Source: Bathymodiolus brooksi (lineage: Eukaryota; Mollusca; Bivalvia; Mytilida; Modiolidae). From it: DNA of 64,000 nt. The stretch covers positions 27,203,804 to 27,267,803 of the forward strand of contig OY804579.1 in the NCBI GenBank assembly GCA_963680875.1, read 5' to 3'. Positions 1 through 14,307 of this stretch are shown here, piece by piece (the stretch's first letter is position 1; each line of letters begins with the position of its first letter). Made by a program: the position numbers and the translations under genes. Below the pieces are notes generated by a model that was not told the origin of the DNA, made no database searches, and was given only the letters and a program-made list of their open reading frames with translations.

Positions 1-3000
1 GTGACACTCCTGGCTATCTGACAATAAATTAAGGACAGGTGCAGTGTGACTTTCCTGGCTATCTGACAATAAATTAAGAACAGGTGCATTGTGACCCTCC
101 TGGCTATCTGATAATAAATTAAGAACAGGTGCAGTGTGACTCTACTGGCTATCTGACTATAAATTAAGGACAGGTGCAGTGTGACACTCTTGGCTATCTG
201 ACAATAAATTAAGGTCAGGTGCAGTGTGACCCTCCTGGCTATCTGACAATAAATTAAGGACAGGTGCAGTGTGACCCTCCTGGCTATCTGACAATAAATT
301 AAGGACAGGTGCAGTGTGACTCTCCTGGCTATCTGACAATAAATTAAGAACAGGTGCAGTTTGACCCTCCTGGCTATCTGACAATAAATTAAGGACAGGT
401 GCAGTGTGACCCTCCTGGCTCTCTGACAATAAATTAAGAACAGGTGCAGTGTGACCCTCCTGGCTATCTGACAATAAATTAAGGACAGGTACAGTGTGAC
501 CCTCCTGGCTATCTGACAATAAATTAAGAACAGGTAGTGTGACCCTCCTGGCTATCTGACAATAAATTAAGGACAGGTGCAGTGTGACCCTCCTGGCTAT
601 CTGACAATAAATTAAGGACAGGTGCAGTGTGACCCTCCTGGCTATCTGACAATAAATTAAGAACAGGTGCAGTGTAACCCTCCTGGATATCTGACAATAA
701 ATTTAGAACAGGTGCAGTGTGACCCTCCTGGCTATCTGACAATAAATTAAGAACAGGTGCAGTGTGACTCTCCTGGCTATCTGACGATAAATTAAGAACA
801 GGTGCAGTGTGACTCTCCTGGCTATCTGACAATAAATTAAGGACAGGTGCAGTGTGACCCTCCTGGCTATCTGACAATAAATTAAGAACAGGTGCAGAGT
901 GTGACTCCTGGCTATCTGACAATAAATTAAGAACAGGTGCAGTGTGACCCTCCTGGCTATCTGACAATAAATTAAGAACAGGTGCAGTGTGACTCTCCTG
1001 GCTATCTGACAATAAATTAAGGACAGGTGCAGTGTGACTCTCCTGGCTATCTGACAATAAATTAAGGTCAGGTGCAGTGTGACCCTCCTGGGTATCTGAC
1101 AATAAATTAAGAACAGGTGCAGTGTGACTCTCCTGGCTATATGACAATAAATTAAGGTCAGGTGCAGTGTGACCCTCCTGGCTATCTGACAATAAATTAA
1201 GAACAGGTGCAGTGTGACCCTCCTGGCTATCTGACAATAAATTAAGAACAGGTGCAGTGTGACCCTCCTGGCTATCTGACAATAAATTAAGAACAGGTGC
1301 AGTGTGACTCTCCTGGCTATCTGACAATGAATTAAGGACAGGTGCAGTGTGACCCTCCTGGCTCTCTGACAATAAATTAAGGACAGATGCAGTGTGACCC
1401 TCCTGGCTCTCTGACAATAAATTAAGGTCAGGTGCAGTGTGACCCTCCTGGCTATCTGACAATAAATTAAGGACAGGTGCAGTGTGACACTCCTGGCTAT
1501 CTGACAATAAATTAAGGACAGGTGCAGTGTGACTTTCCTGGCTATCTGACAATAAATTAAGGACAGGTGCATTGTGACCCTCCTGGCTATCTGATAATAA
1601 ATTAAGAACAGGTGCAGTGTGACTACTGGCTATCTGACAATAAATTAAGGACAGGTGCAGTGTGACCCTCCTGGCTATCTGACAATAAATTAAGGTCAGG
1701 TGCAGTGTGACCCTCCTGGCTATCTGACAATAAATTAAGGACAGGTGCAGTGTGACTCTCCTGGTTATCTGACAATAAATTAAGAACAGGTGCAGTGTGA
1801 CCCTCCTGGCTATCTGACAATAAATTAAGGACAGGTGCAGTGTGACCCTCCTGGCTATCTGACAATAAATTAAGGACAGGTGCAGTGTGACCCTCCTGGC
1901 AATCTGACAATAAATTAAGGACAGGTGCAGTGTGACCCTCCTGGCTATCTGACAATAAATTAAGAACAGGTGCAGTGTGACCCTCCTGGATATCTGACAA
2001 TAAATTTAGAACAGGTGCAGTGTGACCCTCCTGGCTATCTGACAATAAATTAAGAACAGGTGCAGTGTGAATCTCCTGGCAATCTGACAATAAATTAAGG
2101 ACAGGTACAGTGTGACCCTCCTGGCTATCTGACAATAAATTAAGAACAGGTGCAGTGTGACCCTCCTGGCTATCTGACAATAAATTAAGGACAGGTGCAC
2201 TGTGACCCTCCTGGCTATCTGACAATAAATTAAGGACAGGTGCAGTGTGACTCTCCTGGCTATCTGACAATAAATTAAGGACAGGTGCAGTGTGACCCTC
2301 CTGGCAATCTGACAATAAATTAAGGACAGGTGCAGTGTGACCCTCCTGGCTATCTGACAATAAATTAAGAACAGGTGCAGTGTGACCCTCCTGGATATTT
2401 GACAATAAATTAAGAACAGGTGCAGTGTGACCCTCCTGGCTATCTGACAATGAATTAAGAACAGGTGCAGTGTGACTCTCCTGGCTATCTGACGATAAAT
2501 TAAGAACAGGTGCAGTGTGACTCTCCTGGCTATCTGACAATAAATTAAGAACAGGTCCAGTGTGACCCTCCTTGCTCTCTGACAATAAATTAAGAACAGG
2601 TGCAGTGTGACTCTCCTGGCTATCTGACAATAAATTAATAACAGGTGCAGTGTGACCCTCCTTGCTCTCTGACAATAAATTAAGAACAGGTGCAGTGTGA
2701 CTCTCCTGGCTCTCTGACAATAAATGAAGAACAGGTGCAGTGTGACCCTCCTGGCTATCTGACAATAAATTAAGGACAGATGCAGTGTGACCCTCCTGGC
2801 TCTCTGACAATAAATTAAGGTCAGGTGCAGTGTGACCCTCCTGGCTATCTGACAATAAATTAAGGACAGGTGCAGTGAGACACTCCTGGCTATCTGACAA
2901 TAAATTAAGGACAGGTGCAGTGTGACTTTCTTGGCTATCTGACAATAAATTAAGAACAGGTGCAGTGTGACCCTCCTGGCTATCTGATAATAAATTAAGA

Positions 3001-4293
3001 ACAGGTGCAGTGTGACTCTACTGGCTATCTGACAATAAATTAAGGACAGGTGCAGTGTGACCCTCCTGGCTATCTGACAATAAATTAAGGTCAGGTGCAG
3101 TGTGACCCTCCTGGCTATCTGACAATAAATTAAGGACAGGTGCAGTGTGACCCTCCTGGCAATCTGACAATAAATTAAGGACAGGTGCAGTGTGACCCTC
3201 CTGGCTATCTGACAATAAATTAAGAACAGGTGCAGTGTGACCCTCCTGGATATCTGACAATAAATTTAGAACAGGTGCAGTGTGACCCTCCTGGCTATCT
3301 GACAATAAATTAAGAACAGGTGCAGTGTGACTCTCCTGGCAATCTGACAATAAATTAAGGACAGGTACAGTGTGACCCTCCTGGCTATCTGACAATAAAT
3401 TAAGAACAGGTGCAGTGTGACCCTCCTGGCTATCTGACAATAAATTAAGGACAGATGCACTGTGACCCTCCTGGCTATCTGACAATAAATTAAGGACAGG
3501 TGCAGTGTGACTCTCCTGGCTATCTGACAATAAATTAAGGACAGGTGCAGTGTGACCCTCCTGGCAATCTGACAATAAATTAAGGACAGGTGCAGTGTGA
3601 CCCTCCTGGCTATCTGACAATAAATTAAGGTCAGGTGCAGTGTGACCCTCCTGGCTATCTGACAATAAATTAAGGACAGGTGCAGTGTGACTCTCCTGGT
3701 TATCTGACAATAAATTAAGAACAGGTGCAGTGTGACCCTCCTGGCTATCTGACAATAAATTAAGGACAGGTGCAGTGTGACCCTCCTGGCTATCTGACAA
3801 TAAATTAAGGACAGGTACAGTGTGACTCTCCTGGCTATCTGACAATAAATTAAGAACAGGTGCAGTTTGACCCTCCTGGCTATCTGACAATAAATTAAGG
3901 ACAGGTGCAGTGTGACCCTCCTGGCTCTCTGACAATAAATTAAGAACAGGTGCAGTGTGACCCTCCTGGCTATCTGACAATAAATTAAGGACAGGTACAG
4001 TGTGACCCTCCTGGCTATCTGACAATAAATTAAGAACAGGTAGTGTGACCCTCCTGGCTATCTGACAATAAATTAAGGACAGGTGCAGTGTGACCCTCCT
4101 GGCTATCTGACAATAAATTAAGGACAGGTGCAGTGTGACCCTCCTGGCTATCTGATAATAAATTAAGAACAGGTGCAGTGTGACTCTACTGGCTATCTGA
4201 CAATAAATTAAGGACAGGTGCAGTGTGACCCTCCTGGCTATCTGACAATAAATTAAGGTCAGGTGCAGTGTGACCCTCCTGGCTATCTGACAA
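1..4293. repeat. Segmental duplication inside the satellite, copy A (left-truncated by the window)
   Basis: This segment recurs 8,986 bp further right. Every rare variant I checked is shared at exactly that distance: the GACTATAAATT near 140, the GTGAATCTCC near 2068, the GTGAGACAC near 2876, and the AGGTAGTG near 4038. I saw no difference in the stretches compared. The match stops at 4294, where copy A reads CAATCAATTAAGAAC and copy B reads CAATAAATTAAGGAC. The left boundary is not in the window. Confidence 0.9.
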
Positions 4294-5516
4294 TCAATTA
4301 AGAACAGGTGCAGTGTGACTCTCCTGGCTATCTGACAATAAATTAAGGACAGGTGCAGTGTGACTCTCCTGGCTCTCTGACAATAAATTAAGGTCAGGTG
4401 CAGTGTGACCCTCCTGGCTATCTGACAATAAATTAAGAACAGGTGCAGTGTGACTCTCCTGGCTATCTGACAATAAATTAAGGTCAGGTGCAGTGTGACC
4501 CTCCTGGCTATCTGACAATAAATTAAGAACAGGTGCAGTGTGACCCTCCTGGCTATCTGACAATAAATTAAGAACAGGTGCAGTGTGACCCTCCTGGCTA
4601 TCTGACAATAAATTAAGAACAGGTGCAGTGTGACTCCTGGCTATCTGACAATAAATTAAGGACAGGTGCAGTGTGACTCTCCTGGCTATCTGACAATAAA
4701 TTAAGAACAGGTGCAGTGTGACCCTCCTGGCTATCTGACAATAAATTAAGGACAGGTGCAGTGTGACCCTCCTGGCTCTCTGACAATAAATTAAGAACAG
4801 GTGCAGTGTGACCCTCCTGGCTCTCTGACAATAAATTAAGGACAGATGCAGTGTGACCCTCCTGGCTCTCTGACAATAAATTAAGGTCAGGTGCAGTGTG
4901 ACCCTCCTGGCTATCTGACAATAAATTAAGGTCAGGTGCAGTGTGACACTCCTGGCTATCTGACAATAAATTAAGGACAGGTGCAGTGTGACTTTCCTGG
5001 CTATCTGACAATAAATTAAGAACAGGTGCAGTGTGACCCTCCTGGCTATCTGATAATAAATTAAGAACAGGTGCAGTGTGACTCTACTGGCTATCTGACA
5101 ATAAATTAAGGACAGGTGCAGTGTGACCCTCCTGGCTATCTGACAATAATTTAAGGTCAGGTGCAGTGTGACCCTCCTGGCTATCTGACAATAAATTAAG
5201 GACAGGTGCAGTGTGACTCTCCTGGCTATCTGACAATAAATTAAGAACAGGTGCAGTGTGACCCTCCTGGCTATCTGACAATAAATTAAGGACAGGTGCA
5301 GTGTGACCCTCCTGGCTCTCTGACAATAAATTAAGAACAGGTGCAGTGTGACCCTCCTGGCTATCTGACAATAAATTAAGGACAGGTGCAGTGTGACACT
5401 CCTGGCTATCTGACGATAAATTAAGAACAGGTGCAGTGTGACCCTCCTGGCTCTCTGACAATAAATTAAGAACAGGTGCAGTGTGACCCTCCTGGCTCTC
5501 TGACAATAAATTAAGA

Positions 5517-7254
5517 ACAGGTGCAGTGTGACCCTCCTGGCTATTTGACAATAAATTAAGAACAGGTGCAGTGGGACCCTCCTGGCTCTCTGACAATAAA
5601 TTAAGAACAGGTGCAGTGTGACCCTCCTGGCTATCTGACAATAAATTAAGAACAGGTGCAGTGTGACCCTCCTGGCTATCTGACAATAAATTAAGGACAG
5701 GTGCAGTTTGACCCTCCTGGCTATCTGACAATAAATTAAGAACAGGTGCAGTGTGACCCTCCTGGCTATCTGACAATAAATTGAGGACAGGTGCAGTGTG
5801 ACCCTCCTGGCAATCTGACAATAAATTAAGGACAGGTGCAGTGTGACCCTCCTGGCTATCTGACAATAAATTAAGAACAGGTGCAGTGTGACCCTCCTGG
5901 ATATCTGACAATAAATTTAGAACAGGTGCAGTGTGACCCTCCTGGCTATCTGACAATAAATTAAGAACAGGTGCAGTGTGACTCTCCTGGCTATCTGACG
6001 ATAAATTAAGAACAGGTGCAGTGTGACTCTCCTGGCTATCTGACAATAAATTAAGGACAGGTGCAGTGTGATCCTCCTGGCTATCTGACAATAAATTAAG
6101 GACAGGTGCAGAGTGTGACTCCTGGCTATCTGACAATAAATTAAGAACAGGTGCAGTGTGACCCTCCTGGCTATCTGACAATCAATTAAGAACAGGTGCA
6201 GTGTGACTCTCCTGGCTATCTGACAATAAATTAAGGACAGGTGCAGTGTGACTCTCCTGGCTCTCTGACAATAGATTAAGGTCAGGTGCAGTGTGACCCT
6301 CCTGGCTATCTGACAATAAATTAAGAACAGGTGCAGTGTGACTCTCCTGGCTATCTGACAATAAATTAAGGTCAGGTGCAGTGTGACCCTCCTGGCTATT
6401 TGACAATAAATTAAGAACAGGTGCAGTGGGACCCTCCTGGCTCTCTGACAATAAATTAAGAACAGGTGCAGTGTGACCCTCCTGGCTATCTGACAATAAA
6501 TTAAGAACAGGTGCAGTGTGACCCTCCTGGCTATCTGACAATAAATTAAGGACAGGTGCAGTTTGACCCTCCTGGCTATCTGACAATAAATTAAGAACAG
6601 GTGCAGTGTGACCCTCCTGGCTATCTGACAATAAATTGAGGACAGGTGCAGTGTGACCCTCCTGGCAATCTGACAATAAATTAAGGACAGGTGCAGTGTG
6701 ACCCTCCTGGCTATCTGACAATAAATTAAGAACAGGTGCAGTGTGACCCTCCTGGATATCTGACAATAAATTTAGAACAGGTGCAGTGTGACCCTCCTGG
6801 CTATCTGACAATAAATTAAGAACAGGTGCAGTGTGACTCTCCTGGCTATCTGACGATAAATTAAGAACAGGTGCAGTGTGACTCTCCTGGCTATCTGACA
6901 ATAAATTAAGGACAGGTGCAGTGTGATCCTCCTGGCTATCTGACAATAAATTAAGGACAGGTGCAGAGTGTGACTCCTGGCTATCTGACAATAAATTAAG
7001 AACAGGTGCAGTGTGACCCTCCTGGCTATCTGACAATCAATTAAGAACAGGTGCAGTGTGACTCTCCTGGCTATCTGACAATAAATTAAGGACAGGTGCA
7101 GTGTGACTCTCCTGGCTCTCTGACAATAGATTAAGGTCAGGTGAAGTGTGACCCTCCTGGCTATCTGACAATAAATTAAGAACAGGTGCAGTGTGACTCT
7201 CCTGGCTATCTGACAATAAATTAAGGTCAGGTGCAGTGTGACCCTCCTGGCTAT
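5517..7254. repeat. 855-bp (19-monomer) tandem duplication
   Basis: Two consecutive copies lie at about 5517-6371 and 6372-7226, with the match running on to about 7254. Rare variants recur 855 bp apart: GTGGGACC at 5571 and 6426, CAATAGATT at 6271 and 7126, GTGATCCTCC, and CAATCAATT at 6181 and 7036. Only single-base differences separate the copies (for example GTGCAG to GTGAAG near 7144). Confidence 0.85.
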
Positions 7255-8986
7255 CTGACAATAAATTAAGAACAGGTGCAGTGTGACCCTCCTGGCTATC
7301 TGACAATAAATTAAGAACAGGTGCAGTGTGACCCTCCTGGCTATCTGACAATAAATTAAGAACAGGTGCAGTGTGACTCCTGGCTATCTGACAATGAATT
7401 AAGGACAGGTGCAGTGTGACCCTCCTGGCTCTCTGACAATAAATTAAGGACAGATGCAGTGTGACCCTCCTGGCTCTCTGACAATAAATTAAGGCCAGGT
7501 GCAGTGTGACCCTCCTGGCTATCTGACAATAAATTAAGGTCCGGTGCAGTGTGACACTCCTGGCTATCTGACAATAAATTAAGGACAGGTGCAGTGTGAC
7601 TTTCCTGGCTATCTGACAATAAATTAAGAACAGGTGCAGTTTGACCCTCCTGGCTATCTGATAATAAATTAAGAACAGGTGCAGTGTGACTCTACTGGCT
7701 ATCTGACAATAAATTAAGGACAGGTGCAGTGTGACCCTCCTGGCTATCTGACAATAAATTAAGGTCAGGTGCAGTGTGACCCTCCTGGCTATCTGACAAT
7801 AAATTAAGGACAGGTGCAGTGTGACTCTCCTGGCTATCTGACAATAAATTAAGAACATGTGCAGTGTGACCCTCCTGGCTATCTGACAATAAATTAAGGA
7901 CAGGTGCAGTGTGACTCTCCTGGCTCTCTGACAATAAATTAAGAACAGGTGCAGTGTGACCCTCCTGGCTATCTGACAATAAATTAAGGACAGGTACATT
8001 GTGACCCTCCTGGCTATCTGACAATAAATTAAGAACAGGTAGTGTGACCCTCCTGGCTATCTGACAATAAATTAAGGACAGGTGCAGTGTGACCCTCCTG
8101 GCTATCTGACAATAAATTAAGGACAGGTGCAGTGTGACCCTCCTGGCTATCTGACAATAAATTAAGAACAGGTGCAGTGTAACCCTCCTGGATATCTGAC
8201 AATAAATTTAGAACAGGTGCAGTGTGATCCTCCTGGCTATCTGACAATAAATTAAGAACAGGTGCAGTGTGACTCTCCTGGCTATCTGACGATAAATTAA
8301 GAACAGGTGCAGTGTGACTCTCCTGGCTATCTGACAATAAATTAAGGACAGGTGCAGTGTGACCCTCCTGGCTATCTGACAATAAATTAAGAACAGGTGC
8401 AGAGTGTGACTCCTGGCTATCTGACAATAAATTAAGAACAGGTGCAGTGTGACCCTCCTGGCTATCTGACAATAAATTAAGAACAGGTGCAGTGTGACTC
8501 CTGGCTATCTGACAATAAATTAAGGACAGGTGCAGTGTGACTCTCCTGGCTCTCTGACAATAAATTAAGGTCAGGTGCAGTGTGACCCTCCTGGGTATCT
8601 GACAATAAATTAAGAACAGGTGCAGTGTGACTCTCCTGGCTATATGACAATAAATTAAGGTCAGGTGCAGTGTGACCCTCCTGGCTATCTGACAATAAAT
8701 TAAGAACAGGTGCAGTGTGACCCTCCTGGCTATCTGACAATAAATTAAGAACAGGTGCAGTGTGACCCTCCTGGCTATCTGACAATAAATTAAGAACAGG
8801 TGCAGTGTGACTCTCCTGGCTATCTGACAATGAATTAAGGACAGGTGCAGTGTGACCCTCCTGGCTCTCTGACAATAAATTAAGGACAGATGCAGTGTGA
8901 CCCTCCTGGCTCTCTGACAATAAATTAAGGTCAGGTGCAGTGTGACCCTCCTGGCTATCTGACAATAAATTAAGGACAGGTGCAGT

Positions 8987-11900
8987 GTGACACTCCTGGC
9001 TATCTGACAATAAATTAAGGACAGGTGCAGTGTGACTTTCCTGGCTATCTGACAATAAATTAAGAACAGGTGCATTGTGACCCTCCTGGCTATCTGATAA
9101 TAAATTAAGAACAGGTGCAGTGTGACTCTACTGGCTATCTGACTATAAATTAAGGACAGGTGCAGTGTGACACTCTTGGCTATCTGACAATAAATTAAGG
9201 TCAGGTGCAGTGTGACCCTCCTGGCTATCTGACAATAAATTAAGGACAGGTGCAGTGTGACCCTCCTGGCTATCTGACAATAAATTAAGGACAGGTGCAG
9301 TGTGACTCTCCTGGCTATCTGACAATAAATTAAGAACAGGTGCAGTTTGACCCTCCTGGCTATCTGACAATAAATTAAGGACAGGTGCAGTGTGACCCTC
9401 CTGGCTCTCTGACAATAAATTAAGAACAGGTGCAGTGTGACCCTCCTGGCTATCTGACAATAAATTAAGGACAGGTACAGTGTGACCCTCCTGGCTATCT
9501 GACAATAAATTAAGAACAGGTAGTGTGACCCTCCTGGCTATCTGACAATAAATTAAGGACAGGTGCAGTGTGACCCTCCTGGCTATCTGACAATAAATTA
9601 AGGACAGGTGCAGTGTGACCCTCCTGGCTATCTGACAATAAATTAAGAACAGGTGCAGTGTAACCCTCCTGGATATCTGACAATAAATTTAGAACAGGTG
9701 CAGTGTGACCCTCCTGGCTATCTGACAATAAATTAAGAACAGGTGCAGTGTGACTCTCCTGGCTATCTGACGATAAATTAAGAACAGGTGCAGTGTGACT
9801 CTCCTGGCTATCTGACAATAAATTAAGGACAGGTGCAGTGTGACCCTCCTGGCTATCTGACAATAAATTAAGAACAGGTGCAGAGTGTGACTCCTGGCTA
9901 TCTGACAATAAATTAAGAACAGGTGCAGTGTGACCCTCCTGGCTATCTGACAATAAATTAAGAACAGGTGCAGTGTGACTCTCCTGGCTATCTGACAATA
10001 AATTAAGGACAGGTGCAGTGTGACTCTCCTGGCTATCTGACAATAAATTAAGGTCAGGTGCAGTGTGACCCTCCTGGGTATCTGACAATAAATTAAGAAC
10101 AGGTGCAGTGTGACTCTCCTGGCTATATGACAATAAATTAAGGTCAGGTGCAGTGTGACCCTCCTGGCTATCTGACAATAAATTAAGAACAGGTGCAGTG
10201 TGACCCTCCTGGCTATCTGACAATAAATTAAGAACAGGTGCAGTGTGACCCTCCTGGCTATCTGACAATAAATTAAGAACAGGTGCAGTGTGACTCTCCT
10301 GGCTATCTGACAATGAATTAAGGACAGGTGCAGTGTGACCCTCCTGGCTCTCTGACAATAAATTAAGGACAGATGCAGTGTGACCCTCCTGGCTCTCTGA
10401 CAATAAATTAAGGTCAGGTGCAGTGTGACCCTCCTGGCTATCTGACAATAAATTAAGGACAGGTGCAGTGTGACACTCCTGGCTATCTGACAATAAATTA
10501 AGGACAGGTGCAGTGTGACTTTCCTGGCTATCTGACAATAAATTAAGGACAGGTGCATTGTGACCCTCCTGGCTATCTGATAATAAATTAAGAACAGGTG
10601 CAGTGTGACTACTGGCTATCTGACAATAAATTAAGGACAGGTGCAGTGTGACCCTCCTGGCTATCTGACAATAAATTAAGGTCAGGTGCAGTGTGACCCT
10701 CCTGGCTATCTGACAATAAATTAAGGACAGGTGCAGTGTGACTCTCCTGGTTATCTGACAATAAATTAAGAACAGGTGCAGTGTGACCCTCCTGGCTATC
10801 TGACAATAAATTAAGGACAGGTGCAGTGTGACCCTCCTGGCTATCTGACAATAAATTAAGGACAGGTGCAGTGTGACCCTCCTGGCAATCTGACAATAAA
10901 TTAAGGACAGGTGCAGTGTGACCCTCCTGGCTATCTGACAATAAATTAAGAACAGGTGCAGTGTGACCCTCCTGGATATCTGACAATAAATTTAGAACAG
11001 GTGCAGTGTGACCCTCCTGGCTATCTGACAATAAATTAAGAACAGGTGCAGTGTGAATCTCCTGGCAATCTGACAATAAATTAAGGACAGGTACAGTGTG
11101 ACCCTCCTGGCTATCTGACAATAAATTAAGAACAGGTGCAGTGTGACCCTCCTGGCTATCTGACAATAAATTAAGGACAGGTGCACTGTGACCCTCCTGG
11201 CTATCTGACAATAAATTAAGGACAGGTGCAGTGTGACTCTCCTGGCTATCTGACAATAAATTAAGGACAGGTGCAGTGTGACCCTCCTGGCAATCTGACA
11301 ATAAATTAAGGACAGGTGCAGTGTGACCCTCCTGGCTATCTGACAATAAATTAAGAACAGGTGCAGTGTGACCCTCCTGGATATTTGACAATAAATTAAG
11401 AACAGGTGCAGTGTGACCCTCCTGGCTATCTGACAATGAATTAAGAACAGGTGCAGTGTGACTCTCCTGGCTATCTGACGATAAATTAAGAACAGGTGCA
11501 GTGTGACTCTCCTGGCTATCTGACAATAAATTAAGAACAGGTCCAGTGTGACCCTCCTTGCTCTCTGACAATAAATTAAGAACAGGTGCAGTGTGACTCT
11601 CCTGGCTATCTGACAATAAATTAATAACAGGTGCAGTGTGACCCTCCTTGCTCTCTGACAATAAATTAAGAACAGGTGCAGTGTGACTCTCCTGGCTCTC
11701 TGACAATAAATGAAGAACAGGTGCAGTGTGACCCTCCTGGCTATCTGACAATAAATTAAGGACAGATGCAGTGTGACCCTCCTGGCTCTCTGACAATAAA
11801 TTAAGGTCAGGTGCAGTGTGACCCTCCTGGCTATCTGACAATAAATTAAGGACAGGTGCAGTGAGACACTCCTGGCTATCTGACAATAAATTAAGGACAG

Positions 11901-13279
11901 GTGCAGTGTGACTTTCTTGGCTATCTGACAATAAATTAAGAACAGGTGCAGTGTGACCCTCCTGGCTATCTGATAATAAATTAAGAACAGGTGCAGTGTG
12001 ACTCTACTGGCTATCTGACAATAAATTAAGGACAGGTGCAGTGTGACCCTCCTGGCTATCTGACAATAAATTAAGGTCAGGTGCAGTGTGACCCTCCTGG
12101 CTATCTGACAATAAATTAAGGACAGGTGCAGTGTGACCCTCCTGGCAATCTGACAATAAATTAAGGACAGGTGCAGTGTGACCCTCCTGGCTATCTGACA
12201 ATAAATTAAGAACAGGTGCAGTGTGACCCTCCTGGATATCTGACAATAAATTTAGAACAGGTGCAGTGTGACCCTCCTGGCTATCTGACAATAAATTAAG
12301 AACAGGTGCAGTGTGACTCTCCTGGCAATCTGACAATAAATTAAGGACAGGTACAGTGTGACCCTCCTGGCTATCTGACAATAAATTAAGAACAGGTGCA
12401 GTGTGACCCTCCTGGCTATCTGACAATAAATTAAGGACAGATGCACTGTGACCCTCCTGGCTATCTGACAATAAATTAAGGACAGGTGCAGTGTGACTCT
12501 CCTGGCTATCTGACAATAAATTAAGGACAGGTGCAGTGTGACCCTCCTGGCAATCTGACAATAAATTAAGGACAGGTGCAGTGTGACCCTCCTGGCTATC
12601 TGACAATAAATTAAGGTCAGGTGCAGTGTGACCCTCCTGGCTATCTGACAATAAATTAAGGACAGGTGCAGTGTGACTCTCCTGGTTATCTGACAATAAA
12701 TTAAGAACAGGTGCAGTGTGACCCTCCTGGCTATCTGACAATAAATTAAGGACAGGTGCAGTGTGACCCTCCTGGCTATCTGACAATAAATTAAGGACAG
12801 GTACAGTGTGACTCTCCTGGCTATCTGACAATAAATTAAGAACAGGTGCAGTTTGACCCTCCTGGCTATCTGACAATAAATTAAGGACAGGTGCAGTGTG
12901 ACCCTCCTGGCTCTCTGACAATAAATTAAGAACAGGTGCAGTGTGACCCTCCTGGCTATCTGACAATAAATTAAGGACAGGTACAGTGTGACCCTCCTGG
13001 CTATCTGACAATAAATTAAGAACAGGTAGTGTGACCCTCCTGGCTATCTGACAATAAATTAAGGACAGGTGCAGTGTGACCCTCCTGGCTATCTGACAAT
13101 AAATTAAGGACAGGTGCAGTGTGACCCTCCTGGCTATCTGATAATAAATTAAGAACAGGTGCAGTGTGACTCTACTGGCTATCTGACAATAAATTAAGGA
13201 CAGGTGCAGTGTGACCCTCCTGGCTATCTGACAATAAATTAAGGTCAGGTGCAGTGTGACCCTCCTGGCTATCTGACAA
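8987..13279. repeat. Segmental duplication inside the satellite, copy B
   Basis: Second copy of bases 1-4293, offset 8,986 bp. The offset equals 200 monomers less 14 bp, which fits seven 2-bp losses within the period. Apparent identity over 4.3 kb means either a very recent duplication or gene-conversion event, or an assembly artefact in a repeat that is hard to assemble. Confidence 0.9.
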
Positions 13280-14307
13280 TAAATTAAGGACAGGTGCAGT
13301 GTGACCCTCCTGGCAATCTGACAATAAATTAAGGACAGGTGCAGTGTGACCCTCCTGGCTATCTGACAATAAATTAAGAACAGGTGCAGTGTGACCCTCC
13401 TGGATATCTGACAATAAATTTAGAACAGGTGCAGTGTGACCCTCCTGGCTATCTGACAATAAATTAAGAACAGGTGCAGTGTGACTCTCCTGGCAATCTG
13501 ACAATAAATTAAGGACAGGTACAGTGTGACCCTCCTGGCTATCTGACAATAAATTAAGAACAGGTGCAGTGTGACCCTCCTGGCTATCTGACAATAAATT
13601 AAGGACAGATGCACTGTGACCCTCCTAGCTATCTGACAATAAATTAAGGACAGGTGCAGTGTGACTCTCCTGGCTATCTGACAATAAATTAAGGACAGGT
13701 GCAGTGTGACCCTCCTGGCAATCTGACAATAAATTAAGGACAGGTGCAGTGTGACCCTCCTGGCTATCTGACAATAAATTAAGGTCAGGTGCAGTGTGAC
13801 CCTCCTGGCTATCTGACAATAAATTAAGGACAGGTGCAGTGTGACTCTCCTGGTTATCTGACAATAAATTAAGAACAGGTGCAGTGTGACCCTCCTGGCT
13901 ATCTGACAATAAATTAAGGACAGGTGCAGTGTGACCCTCCTGGCTATCTGACAATAAATTAAGGACAGGTGCAGTGTGACTCTCCTGGCTATCTGACAAT
14001 AAATTAAGAACAGGTGCAGTTTGACCCTCCTGGCTATCTGACAATAAATTAAGGACAGGTGCAGTGTGACCCTCCTGGCTCTCTGACAATAAATTAAGAA
14101 CAGGTGCAGTGTGACCCTCCTGGCTATCTGACAATAAATTAAGGACAGGTACAGTGTGACCCTCCTGGCTATCTGACAATAAATTAAGAACAGGTAGTGT
14201 GACCCTCCTGGCTATCTGACAATAAATTAAGGACAGGTGCAGTGTGACCCTCCTGGCTATCTGACAATAAATTAAGGACAGGTGCAGTGTGACCCTCCTG
14301 GCTATCT
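11972..14307. repeat. 1,168-bp (26-monomer) tandem duplication
   Basis: Bases 11972-13139 and 13140-14307 are two adjacent copies, each opening with the block-start marker TGATAATAAATT followed by GACTCTACTGG. They share the GATGCACTG and AGGTAGTG variants at a distance of 1,168 bp (26 monomers less one 2-bp loss). I saw only a few substitutions, such as CCTGG to CCTAG at 13626 and GGTACAG to GGTGCAG at about 13959. A single copy of the same block lies at 2986-4153 inside the left segmental duplicate. Confidence 0.85.
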
